A stretch of DNA of 64,000 nucleotides from Streptomyces cyanogenus (GTDB taxonomy: Bacteria; Actinomycetota; Actinomycetes; Streptomycetales; Streptomycetaceae). A program made the translations under genes and the position numbers. Of the stretch, positions 34,456-41,865 are shown one piece after another. The notes below the pieces were generated by a model. That model did not search any database. It saw only the letters and a program-made list of their open reading frames with translations, and had not been told where the DNA came from. The stretch covers positions 6,029,001 to 6,093,000 of the forward strand of contig NZ_CP071839.1 in assembly GCF_017526105.1 (NCBI RefSeq). Direction: 5' to 3'. How positions within the stretch are numbered: the stretch's first letter is position 1; each line of letters begins with the position of its first letter.

Positions 34456-35919
34456 TCAGCGGGAACTGCGGGACAGGCCGTCGATCGTCTGCGGGTCCGT
34501 CGTGGCTTGTCGCGCAGTTCCCCGCGCCCCTTCGGGGCGCTCCTCGCCGCGTGTCAGCAGCAGGTACGCCACTGCGCCCACCAGCCCGGACAGCAGGAAG
34601 CTGCAGTCCACCCCGCCGGTCAGGGACAGCAGCGGGCCCTCGTACGACGGCAGGGACACCGCCAGCAGGCCGACGCCGGCGCCGAGCGCCCAGGACACGG
34701 TCGCCCGGACGTTCCAGCCCGCCCGGTACCAGTAGATCCCGCCCCGGGAGCGGCGGTTGAAGACCTGGAGGGCGTCGGCGTCGTACACACCGCGGCAGCG
34801 GACGAAGCCGATGAGGGTGATGACCGCCCAGGGAGTGCCGATGGCGGTGAGCAGGAGCACGAAGGACGTCATCGCCGACTGCGCGTCCCACAGGTAGTGG
34901 CCGGCGAACACGCAGGCCGTGGCCACGATCGCCACGGTGTGGGTGGCGCGTGCGCGGGAGGCGCGGGGCAGGATCGCGTCCAGGTCCAGGCCCATGGAGT
35001 ACAGCATCAGCCCCGCGTTGCCGACCGAGCCCGCGGAGGCGGACAGCAGCAGCGGCACCAGGTACCAGCCGGGGGAGGCCGCGACCAGCGGGCCCGCGTA
35101 GTCGGTGGCCGCGCCGGCCGCGTACGCCGTGAAGGTGCCGAAGAGCTGGGGGACCAGCAGGCCGAGGACCAGCCCGAGCCAGGTGGCGTGCAGCACGCGG
35201 CGCGAGGTGTGGCGGGCCGGGGAGATGTAGCGGGTGTAGTCGCCGAGCAGCGTGATGAAGGCGATGGGGCCGGACAGGCCCGCCGCCACCGCCGCGAGGA
35301 ACCAGGTCGGCCAGAAGGAGCCCAGCAGGTAGCCGCCCGCGCCCGGCAGCGCGGCGGTGGTGAAGTGCGGGGCGTAGGCGAGGACGCCGAGCAGCAGCAG
35401 CGCCGTCATGCCGATCGCCAGGACGCGGGACATGGCGAGCAGCACCCGGTAGCCGTAGACCGCGCCGGCGACGGTCGCGGCGGCGAGCACCGCGTAGACG
35501 AGGGCGTACGACACCCCGTCCGCCGGCACCCCGAAGAGCCGGCCGAGGACCGTCAGCATCACGTCCCCGCCGATCCACACCGTCAGCGCGGTGTAGCCGA
35601 GCGCCAGCAGCAGCCCGACCACCGAGCCGACGAGCCGGCCGCGCACACCGAACTGGGCGCCTGAGGAGGTGGACAGGTTGGTCGCGGTGCGCAGGGAGAC
35701 CAGCGCGAGCGGGGCCGTGAACAGGGTGCCGGCCACCGTGCCCGCCACGATCGCGGTCACCGACGCCCACCAGCCGAGCCCGAAGGACGGCGGCAGCCAG
35801 CCGAAGATGATCACTCCGAGGCAGAGGTTGGAACCGAGCAGGATCGACACGAGGTCCCGTGGCCCGCTGGTGCGTTCCGCGTCCGGGATGGTGTCGACAC
35901 CGCGCTGTTCTACGGGCAT
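34456..35919 (-). CDS. NCS1-family nucleobase/cytosine-type permease
   Basis: A 487-residue inner-membrane symporter of the NCS1 family (cytosine, purine, hydantoin or allantoin uptake). About 12 hydrophobic helices are visible. Family features include 'IFGWLPPSFGLGWWASVTAI' near the N-terminus and 'NLSTSSGAQFGVRGRLVGSV'. The last 28 residues or so do not look like membrane-protein sequence and are encoded by an intergenic-type repeat (34461-34540), suggesting the original stop was lost. It diverges from the urease-like operon across shared inverted repeats, so the pair is probably co-regulated in nitrogen salvage. Confidence 0.9.
   Translation of the reverse strand: MPVEQRGVDTIPDAERTSGPRDLVSILLGSNLCLGVIIFGWLPPSFGLGWWASVTAIVAGTVAGTLFTAPLALVSLRTATNLSTSSGAQFGVRGRLVGSVVGLLLALGYTALTVWIGGDVMLTVLGRLFGVPADGVSYALVYAVLAAATVAGAVYGYRVLLAMSRVLAIGMTALLLLGVLAYAPHFTTAALPGAGGYLLGSFWPTWFLAAVAAGLSGPIAFITLLGDYTRYISPARHTSRRVLHATWLGLVLGLLVPQLFGTFTAYAAGAATDYAGPLVAASPGWYLVPLLLSASAGSVGNAGLMLYSMGLDLDAILPRASRARATHTVAIVATACVFAGHYLWDAQSAMTSFVLLLTAIGTPWAVITLIGFVRCRGVYDADALQVFNRRSRGGIYWYRAGWNVRATVSWALGAGVGLLAVSLPSYEGPLLSLTGGVDCSFLLSGLVGAVAYLLLTRGEERPEGARGTARQATTDPQTIDGLSRSSR
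34461..34540. repeat. Streptomyces-type intergenic hairpin repeat inside the permease 3' end
   Basis: An imperfect 16-bp stem (34461-34476 with 34507-34522) is followed by a 7-bp stem GCGCCCC-TTC-GGGGCGC (34524-34540). This GCAGTTCCCCGCGCCCC-type element is, from memory, one of the commonest repeats between Streptomyces genes. Here it overlaps coding sequence and probably also terminates ilvE. Confidence 0.65.
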
Positions 35920-35950
35920 GGCTGGTCTCCTTCGACGGCCGCCTCACTGG

Positions 35951-36037
35951 ATTAGAGCGACGTTCAATGTGACGTGAAGCCCGCCGTCCGGTCAATCCTT
36001 CCGTGCCACGAGATCTGTGTTTAGAGTGGTGCTCTAA
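35951..36037. promoter_or_regulatory. Inverted repeats between NCS1 permease and ureAB
   Basis: A perfect site TTAGAG-N5-CTCTAA (36021-36037) lies just before ureAB. A related weaker site, beginning ATTAGAGC (35951-35968), lies before the permease. Having the same half-site on both sides suggests one regulator for both transcripts, with the TetR gene at 39576 as the local candidate. Confidence 0.55.
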
Positions 36038-36065
36038 TCAGCGGAAGGCAAGGAGGTACCGGGTC

Positions 36066-36761
36066 GTGAGACTGACCCCCACGGAACGTGACCGGCTGCT
36101 GCTCTTCGGGGCCGCCGAGCTGGCCCGGGCCCGCCGGGCGCGCGGTCTGCGGCTGAACGTGCCCGAGGCCACCGCGCTGATCGCGGACACCGTGTGCGAG
36201 GCGGCCCGGGACGGCAGGCGGCTCGCCGAGGCCGTCGAGGCGGCCCGCTCGGTGCTCGGCCCCGGTGACGTCCTGCCGGGCGTCGCCGACGTCGTCACCG
36301 AGGTCATGGTCGAGGCCGTCTTCGACGACGGCTCCCGGCTGGCGGTCGTCTCCGACCCGATCGGCGGCGGCTCGGGCGCGGAGGGCCCCGGCGCGCTGCT
36401 GCCGGGGCCCGAGCACCCCGAGCCCGAGCCGGCGCTCCGCCTCACGGTCACCAACACCGCGACCGTCCCGGTCTCGGTCACCTCCCACTTCCACTTCTTC
36501 GAGGCCAACCCGCGGCTGGACTTCGCACGGGAGCGGGCCTACGGCATGCGCCTCGCCGTGCCCGCCGGGTCCTCGGTGCGGTTCGGACCGGGGGAGAGCG
36601 CCGAGGTCGGGCTGGTCCCCATCGGCGGCCACCGGATCGCGATCGGCTTCGCCGGTCTGGTCGACGGGCCGCTGGACGCGCCCGGCGCGAAGGAAGAAGC
36701 CCTCCGCAGGGCCGCAGCCTGCGGATATCTGGGAGTCACGCAGGAAGGAGGCGCACGATGA
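36066..36761 (+). CDS. ureAB: Fused urease gamma-beta subunit
   Basis: A 231-residue fusion of the two small urease subunits. Residues 1-100 match UreA (gamma): 'LTPTERDRLLLFGAAELARA' and 'GDVLPGVADVVTEVMVEAVF'. Residues about 110-225 match UreB (beta): 'VPVSVTSHFHFFEANPRLDF', 'YGMRLAVPAGSSVRFGPGES' and 'VGLVPIGGHRIAIGFAGLVD'. GTG 36066 has a strong AGGAGG 9 bases upstream. Its stop overlaps the ureC start (ATGA), so the two are translationally coupled. No ureD, E, F or G accessory genes follow; they would have to act from elsewhere. Confidence 0.94.
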   Translation: MRLTPTERDRLLLFGAAELARARRARGLRLNVPEATALIADTVCEAARDGRRLAEAVEAARSVLGPGDVLPGVADVVTEVMVEAVFDDGSRLAVVSDPIGGGSGAEGPGALLPGPEHPEPEPALRLTVTNTATVPVSVTSHFHFFEANPRLDFARERAYGMRLAVPAGSSVRFGPGESAEVGLVPIGGHRIAIGFAGLVDGPLDAPGAKEEALRRAAACGYLGVTQEGGAR

Positions 36762-38500
36762 GCCGCTCCAGGGGGCGCGAGGTCACCGAGTCGGTCCACA
36801 TCGATCCCCACGCCTACGCGGCCACCCACGGCCCCCGCGCCGGCGACCGCGTCCGCCTCGGCGACTCCGGGCTCACCGTCCGCGTCGAGTCCGACTCCCA
36901 GCAGTACGGCGACGAGTTCCTCGCCGGCTTCGGCAAGACCGCCCGCGACGGACTGCACCTGAAGGCCGCCGCCGTCCGCGAGACCTGCGACGTCGTGATC
37001 AGCAACGTCGTCGTGATCGACGCGGTGCAGGGCATCAGGAAGGTCTCCGTCGGCATCCGCGAGGGCCGCATCTGCGCGATCGGCCGCGCCGGCAACCCGG
37101 ACACGCTCGACGGCGTCGACGTCGTCGTCGGCACCGGTACGTCGATCGTGTCCGGCGAGGGACTGATCGCCACCGCCGGGGCCGTCGACACCCACGTCCA
37201 CCTGCTGTCGCCGCGGATCATGGAGGCGTCCCTCGCCTCCGGCGTCACCACGGTCATCGGCCAGGAGTTCGGCCCGGTGTGGGGCGTCGGCGTCAACTCG
37301 CCCTGGGCGCTGCGGCACGCCTTCAACGCCTTCGACGCCTGGCCGGTCAACATCGGCTTCCTGGGCCGCGGTTCCTCCTCCCACGACGCACCGCTGATCG
37401 AGGCCCTGGCCGAGGGCGGGGCGAGCGGCTTCAAGGTGCACGAGGACATGGGCGCCCACACCCGCGCCCTCGACACCGCGCTGCGGGTCGCCGAGGAACA
37501 CGACGTCCAGGTGGCCCTGCACAGCGACGGCCTGAACGAGTGCCTGTCGGTCGAGGACACCCTCAGGGTGCTGGAGGGCCGCACGATCCACGCCTTCCAC
37601 ATCGAGGGCTGCGGCGGCGGACACGTGCCCAACGTGCTGAAGATGGCCGGCGTCCCGAACGTCATCGGTTCCTCCACCAACCCCACCCTGCCCTTCGGCC
37701 GGGACGCGGTCGCCGAGCACTACGGCATGATCGTCTCCGTCCACGACCTCAAGCCCGACCTGCCCGGCGACGCGGCCATGGCCCGCGACCGGATCCGGGC
37801 CGGCACCATGGGCGCCGAGGACGTGCTGCACGACCTGGGCGCGATCGGCATCACCTCCTCCGACGCGCAGGGCATGGGCCGCGCCGGTGAGACGGTCCGC
37901 CGCACCTTCGCGATGGCCGGCAAGATGAAGGCCGAGCTGGGGCCCCTGCTTCCCCATGACGGGGAGGGCGGCGACCGCGAGGGCGACGACAACGCCCGCG
38001 TGCTGCGCTACATGGCCAAGCTGACCATCAACCCGGCCATCGCCCACGGGCTCGCCCACGAGGTCGGCTCGATCGAGGTCGGCAAGCTCGCCGACATCGT
38101 GCTGTGGCGCCCCGAGTACTTCGGCGCCAAGCCGCAGCTCGTCCTCAAGTCCGGCTTCCCGGCGTACGGCGTGGTCGGCGACCCCAACGCGGCCACCGAC
38201 ACCTGCGAACCCCTCGTACTCGGGCCGCAGTTCGGGGCGTACGGGGCCACGGCCGCCGACATCTCCGTCGCGTTCGTCGCGCGGGCCGCCGTCGACCAGG
38301 GCAACGACACCATGCCGACCCGCAGGAGAAGGGTCGCCGTGCGCTGCACCCGGGGCATCGGCCCCGCCGACCTGCGGCTCAACGCCCGTATCGGGGCGGT
38401 CGACGTCGACCGGCGCACCGGCCTGGTCACCCTCGACGGCGAGCCGCTGCGCTCCGAGCCCGCCGACTCCGTCTCCCTCAACCGCCTCTACTTCCTCTAA
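36758..38500 (+). CDS. ureC: Urease alpha subunit homologue, divergent flap
   Basis: A 580-residue nickel amidohydrolase. All nickel-site residues are conserved with regular offsets from Klebsiella UreC: His146 and His148 ('VDTHVHLL'), carbamylated Lys226 ('GFKVHED'), His255 ('ALHSDG'), His281 ('AFHIEGCGGGH') and Asp369 ('SSDAQGMGR'). Catalytic His329 and His228 are also present. The mobile flap differs: the usual Cys-His-His is Val-His-Asp (328-330), so the flap cysteine (Cys319 in Klebsiella) is missing. A functional nickel hydrolase is likely, but urea as substrate is not assured. It is coupled to ureAB and lies 16 bases before agmatine deiminase. Confidence 0.92.
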   Translation: MSRSRGREVTESVHIDPHAYAATHGPRAGDRVRLGDSGLTVRVESDSQQYGDEFLAGFGKTARDGLHLKAAAVRETCDVVISNVVVIDAVQGIRKVSVGIREGRICAIGRAGNPDTLDGVDVVVGTGTSIVSGEGLIATAGAVDTHVHLLSPRIMEASLASGVTTVIGQEFGPVWGVGVNSPWALRHAFNAFDAWPVNIGFLGRGSSSHDAPLIEALAEGGASGFKVHEDMGAHTRALDTALRVAEEHDVQVALHSDGLNECLSVEDTLRVLEGRTIHAFHIEGCGGGHVPNVLKMAGVPNVIGSSTNPTLPFGRDAVAEHYGMIVSVHDLKPDLPGDAAMARDRIRAGTMGAEDVLHDLGAIGITSSDAQGMGRAGETVRRTFAMAGKMKAELGPLLPHDGEGGDREGDDNARVLRYMAKLTINPAIAHGLAHEVGSIEVGKLADIVLWRPEYFGAKPQLVLKSGFPAYGVVGDPNAATDTCEPLVLGPQFGAYGATAADISVAFVARAAVDQGNDTMPTRRRRVAVRCTRGIGPADLRLNARIGAVDVDRRTGLVTLDGEPLRSEPADSVSLNRLYFL

Positions 38501-38516
38501 TCACCAGGGATTTCCT

Positions 38517-39557
38517 ATGACCACCCCCGCAGCCGACGGCTTCCGCATGCCTGCCGAGTGGACCCCGCACGAGCGCACCTGGATGGCGTGGCCCAGCCCC
38601 AACCCCACCTTCGAGGACCCGGACGACCTCCGCCTCTCCCGGATGGCCTGGGCGTCGGTGGCCCGCGCCGTCCTGCGCTTCGAACCGGTGACGGTGGTGT
38701 GCGGCCCCGGCCAGGCCGTCGAGGCGCAGGCCCTGCTCGGCCCCGGCATCGACACCGTCGAGCGGGAGCTGGACGACGCCTGGATGCGCGACATCGGCCC
38801 CACCTTCCTCACCGACGGCAAGGGCCGGCTGGCCGCCGTCGACTGGACCTTCAACGGCTGGGGCGCCCAGGACTGGGCCCGCTGGGAGCACGACGCCAAG
38901 ATCGGCGCGTACGTCTCCGACCTCGCGGGCGCCAGGACGTACGCCTCGAAGCTGGTCAACGAGGGCGGAGCGATCCACGTCGACGGCGAGGGCACCGTGC
39001 TGCTCACCGAGACCGTGCAGCTCGGCCCCGAGCGCAATCCGCACTGGTCGAAGGAGGAGGTCGAGGCGGAGATCCACGCCCACCTGGGCACCCGCAAGGC
39101 GATATGGCTGCCGCGCGGCCTGACCGGCGACTACCCTCCCCACGGCTTCGGCACCCTCGGCCATGTCGACATCGTCGCCGCCTTCGCCCGGCCGGGTGTC
39201 GTGGTCGCCCACCACCAGCCGGACCCGGCGCACCCCGACCACGAGGTCACCAAGGAGGTCATCGGCCTGCTGAAGTCGGCGACCGACGCGCGGGGCCGCC
39301 GGCTGGAGGTGGTGGAGGTGCCCGCGCCGACCGTCCTGGAGACCGACGGACACTGGGCCGACTACTCCTACATCAACCACTACCTCTGCAACGGCGGCCT
39401 GGTGCTGTGCGGCTTCGACGACCCGCGCGACGAGATCGCCGCCGGCATCTTCCGGCGCCTGTTCCCGGAGCGGACGGTGACGCTGGTGGACGCGCGTACG
39501 ATCTTCGCGGGCGGAGGCGGTATCCACTGCATCACGCAACAGCAGCCGAAGGTCTGA
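38517..39557 (+). CDS. aguA: Agmatine deiminase
   Basis: A 346-residue guanidine-modifying enzyme converting agmatine to N-carbamoylputrescine and ammonia. Signatures: 'MPAEWTPHERTWMAWPSP', 'DDAWMRDIGPTFLTDGKG', 'NEGGAIHVDGEGTVLLTE', 'LGHVDIVAAFARPG', and the catalytic Cys338 in 'GGGGIHCITQQQP'. It is in an operon with ureC (16 bases before) and a TetR gene (18 bases after). The usual partner, N-carbamoylputrescine amidase (aguB), is absent from the cluster. Confidence 0.95.
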   Translation: MTTPAADGFRMPAEWTPHERTWMAWPSPNPTFEDPDDLRLSRMAWASVARAVLRFEPVTVVCGPGQAVEAQALLGPGIDTVERELDDAWMRDIGPTFLTDGKGRLAAVDWTFNGWGAQDWARWEHDAKIGAYVSDLAGARTYASKLVNEGGAIHVDGEGTVLLTETVQLGPERNPHWSKEEVEAEIHAHLGTRKAIWLPRGLTGDYPPHGFGTLGHVDIVAAFARPGVVVAHHQPDPAHPDHEVTKEVIGLLKSATDARGRRLEVVEVPAPTVLETDGHWADYSYINHYLCNGGLVLCGFDDPRDEIAAGIFRRLFPERTVTLVDARTIFAGGGGIHCITQQQPKV

Positions 39558-39575
39558 CACGTACAGGAGCAGCAG

Positions 39576-40184
39576 ATGGCCGGTGCGGGCCGGGCGCGCA
39601 GGAACGCGCCGCCGCGCGAGGAGGTCCTCGCCGCCGCCATGGACATGATCGCCGAGCGCGGTCTGGAGAAGCTCACCATGGCGGGGCTGGGCCGCGAGGT
39701 CGGCATGAGCAGCGGCCATCTCCTGTACTACTTCCGCTCCAAGGACGAGCTGCTGCTCCAGACCCTGGAGTGGAGCGAGGGCCGGCTGGGCGCGGAACGG
39801 GGGCGGCTGCTGGCCGGTCCCGGGACCGCGCGGGAACGTCTGTCCGCCTACGTCGACCTGTACGTGCCCGACGGGCACCGCGATCCGCACTGGACGCTGT
39901 GGCTGGAGGTCTGGAACCGCTCGCAGACCGCGGACGAGGACGCGCGCGCCCGGCAGGCCGCGATCGAGGGCGCGTGGCACCGGGACCTGGTCGCGCTGAT
40001 CGCCGAGGGGATCTCGCGGGGGGAGTTCCGGGGGGTGGACGCGGACCGTTTCGCAGCGCGGCTGCGTGCGCTGCTCGACGGGTTCTCCATCCACGTGGCC
40101 ATCGGGTTGCGCGGCACCGGCCGGGAGCAAGTCCTCGCGCATGTCGGGGAGTTCGTCCAGGAGGGGCTCGTGGCGGCCCCCTAG
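39576..40184 (+). CDS. TetR-family regulator of the urease/agmatine cluster
   Basis: A 202-residue TetR-type repressor. The helix-turn-helix reads 'GLEKLTMAGLGREVGMSSGH' followed by 'LLYYFRSKDELLLQTLEWSE'. The C-terminal half resembles the BetI-like ligand domain, with helices around 'WTLWLEVWNRSQTADEDARA'. It is translated 18 bases after aguA, so it is part of the operon it most likely controls. The candidate operator is the TTAGAG-N5-CTCTAA site upstream of ureAB. The ligand could be a polyamine or ureide; this is inference from context. Confidence 0.9.
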   Translation: MAGAGRARRNAPPREEVLAAAMDMIAERGLEKLTMAGLGREVGMSSGHLLYYFRSKDELLLQTLEWSEGRLGAERGRLLAGPGTARERLSAYVDLYVPDGHRDPHWTLWLEVWNRSQTADEDARARQAAIEGAWHRDLVALIAEGISRGEFRGVDADRFAARLRALLDGFSIHVAIGLRGTGREQVLAHVGEFVQEGLVAAP

Positions 40185-40258
40185 GGGGCGCGGGACCGTA
40201 CCGACAGGCGGCTCCGCCGCCGGAATCGTTTCCCGCCTGGGCGGGCATGTACCGGCCC

Positions 40259-41581
40259 ATGGGACGACAACACTGGAAGAAGATCTGGGTCGGCTCGGCG
40301 GGGAACATGGTCGAGTGGTTCGACTGGTTCGTGTACGCGAGCTTCGCCACCTACTTCGCCGGCGCCTTCTTCCCGAGCGGCAACCCCACCGCCCAGCTGA
40401 TGAACACCGCCGGCATCTTCGCCGTCGGTTTCTTCATGCGCCCCGTCGGCGGCTGGCTGCTGGGCCGGGTCGGTGACCGCAAGGGCCGCAAGGCGGCGCT
40501 GACGCTGACCGTGACGCTCATGTCGGCCTCGGCGGTCCTCATCGCCGTCGCCCCCACCTACGGGGTCGCGGGCTACGGCGGCGCGTTCGTCCTGCTCGTC
40601 GCCCGTCTGCTCCAGGGCCTGTCCGTGGGTGGCGAGTACGCGGCCAGCGCCACCTATCTGACCGAGGCCTCGGACCCGAGGCGCCGCGGCTTCGCCTCCA
40701 GCTTCCAGTACGTGTCCATGACCGCCGGCCAGATCGCCGGTCTCGGCCTGCTGATCGTCCTCCAGCGCACCCTGTCCGACCACGCCCTGCACAGCTACGG
40801 CTGGCGCATCCCGTTCGTCGTCGGCGCGCTCGGCGCGGCCGTCGTCTTCTACCTGCGCCGCAACATGCTGGAGACCGAGGTGTACGAGGAGGACGCCTCG
40901 CACGCCGGGGAGCGCGGCACCCTGCGCGCGCTGTGGCGGCACCGGCGGGAGGCGTTCCTGGTCGTCGCCCTCACCATGGGCGGCACGGTGGCCTACTACA
41001 CGTACACCACCTACCTCACCAAGTACCTGTCCAACTCGGCGGGTCTGTCCAAGGAGACCGCGACCCTGGTCTCCTTCACCGCGCTGATCGTCTTCGCCTG
41101 CCTCCAGCCGCTCGCTGGCGCCCTGTCCGACCGCATCGGCCGCCGCCCGCTGCTGATCACCTTCGCCGTCGGCTCCACCGTCCTGACGGTTCCGATCATG
41201 ACGCTGCTCAAGCACGCGGACGGCTACTGGTCCGCCCTCGGCCTCGCCCTGCTCGCGCTGGTCGTGGTCACCGGCTACACCTCCATCAACGCCTGTGTGA
41301 AGGCCGAGCTGTTCCCGACCGGCGTCCGGGCGCTCGGTGTCGCCCTGCCGTACGCCGTCGCCAACGCCCTCTTCGGCGGCACCGCCGAGTACGTCGCCCT
41401 GTGGTTCAAGAAGGGCGGCATCGAGTCCGGCTTCTACTGGTACGTGGCCGCCTGTGCCGCCGTGTCGCTCGTGGTGTACGTCACCATGCGCGAGACGAAG
41501 GACCTGGACCTGGCCCGGGTGAAGGCCGCCGAAGGGGCCGGGGACGGATCCACGGAGTCCACCGTGACGACCGCATCCTGA
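40259..41581 (+). CDS. MFS transporter, metabolite:H+ symporter (MHS) family
   Basis: A 440-residue inner-membrane symporter of the MHS branch (relatives take up alpha-ketoglutarate, citrate, shikimate or betaines). Signatures: 'SAGNMVEWFDWFVYASFATY' in helix 1, 'RPVGGWLLGRVGDRKGRKAA' (motif A), 'RLLQGLSVGGEYAASATYL' (MHS hallmark) and the second motif 'LSDRIGRRPLL'. ATG 40259 is chosen over ATG 40247 for better spacing from GGGCGGG. It lies 74 bases after the TetR gene on the same strand, so it probably belongs to the agmatine/urease unit. Its substrate is unknown. Confidence 0.88.
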   Translation: MGRQHWKKIWVGSAGNMVEWFDWFVYASFATYFAGAFFPSGNPTAQLMNTAGIFAVGFFMRPVGGWLLGRVGDRKGRKAALTLTVTLMSASAVLIAVAPTYGVAGYGGAFVLLVARLLQGLSVGGEYAASATYLTEASDPRRRGFASSFQYVSMTAGQIAGLGLLIVLQRTLSDHALHSYGWRIPFVVGALGAAVVFYLRRNMLETEVYEEDASHAGERGTLRALWRHRREAFLVVALTMGGTVAYYTYTTYLTKYLSNSAGLSKETATLVSFTALIVFACLQPLAGALSDRIGRRPLLITFAVGSTVLTVPIMTLLKHADGYWSALGLALLALVVVTGYTSINACVKAELFPTGVRALGVALPYAVANALFGGTAEYVALWFKKGGIESGFYWYVAACAAVSLVVYVTMRETKDLDLARVKAAEGAGDGSTESTVTTAS

Positions 41582-41612
41582 GACGGGCGGTGAGCCGGGG
41601 GCGGGGCTGTGC

Positions 41613-41618
41613 CAGACT
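41613..41618 (+). promoter_or_regulatory. -10 element of the cimA leader transcript
   Basis: CAGACT differs from the actinobacterial TAGACT -10 by one base and ends 6 bases before GTG 41625. This implies a leaderless leader peptide, as for ilvB. Confidence 0.4.
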
Positions 41619-41624
41619 GCCCCC

Positions 41625-41675
41625 GTGCTCTCGTTGGCCATGATTATGGGCAGCAGGCGCGCCGGTCCGCAGTGA
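41625..41675 (+). CDS. cimA leader peptide
   Basis: A 16-residue ORF from GTG 41625 to TGA 41673-41675: VLSLAMIMGSRRAGPQ. It holds Leu CTC, the rare Leu codon TTG and the rare Ile codon ATT. It is followed after 55 bases by a terminator with a T-run, then by cimA. The layout matches the ilvB attenuator in this same window, so it probably makes cimA sensitive to charged tRNA-Ile or tRNA-Leu. A shorter form starting at ATG 41640 is possible. No ribosome site is seen for either, consistent with leaderless translation. Confidence 0.6.
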   Translation: MLSLAMIMGSRRAGPQ

Positions 41676-41730
41676 CCACCTCGTACGACCAGGTGCGGGT
41701 GGCCACCGTCGTCCTCGACCCGCGCGCAGA

Positions 41731-41756
41731 CCTCTCGCACCCGCGAGGGGTTTTTT
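41731..41756 (+). terminator. cimA attenuator terminator
   Basis: CCTCTCGC (41731-41738) pairs with GCGAGGGG (41743-41750) through 8 pairs including one G-U, with a 4-base loop, followed by six T residues. It lies between the leader ORF and cimA. Confidence 0.75.
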
Positions 41757-41865
41757 CGTTTTCCGGCCCACCTTCAGCCGGCGGCGGAGCGCGAGGGAGC
41801 ATGGAGGAACGGTGGAGCCGGTCAATCCGGTAAGACCGAAGATCCACAACAGGAGCCTTGAGACC

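Noticed and set aside
34461..34540. The hairpin repeat as a mobile-element end or CRISPR unit
   Set aside because: No transposase, direct target repeats or spacer pattern. It resembles a common Streptomyces intergenic repeat.
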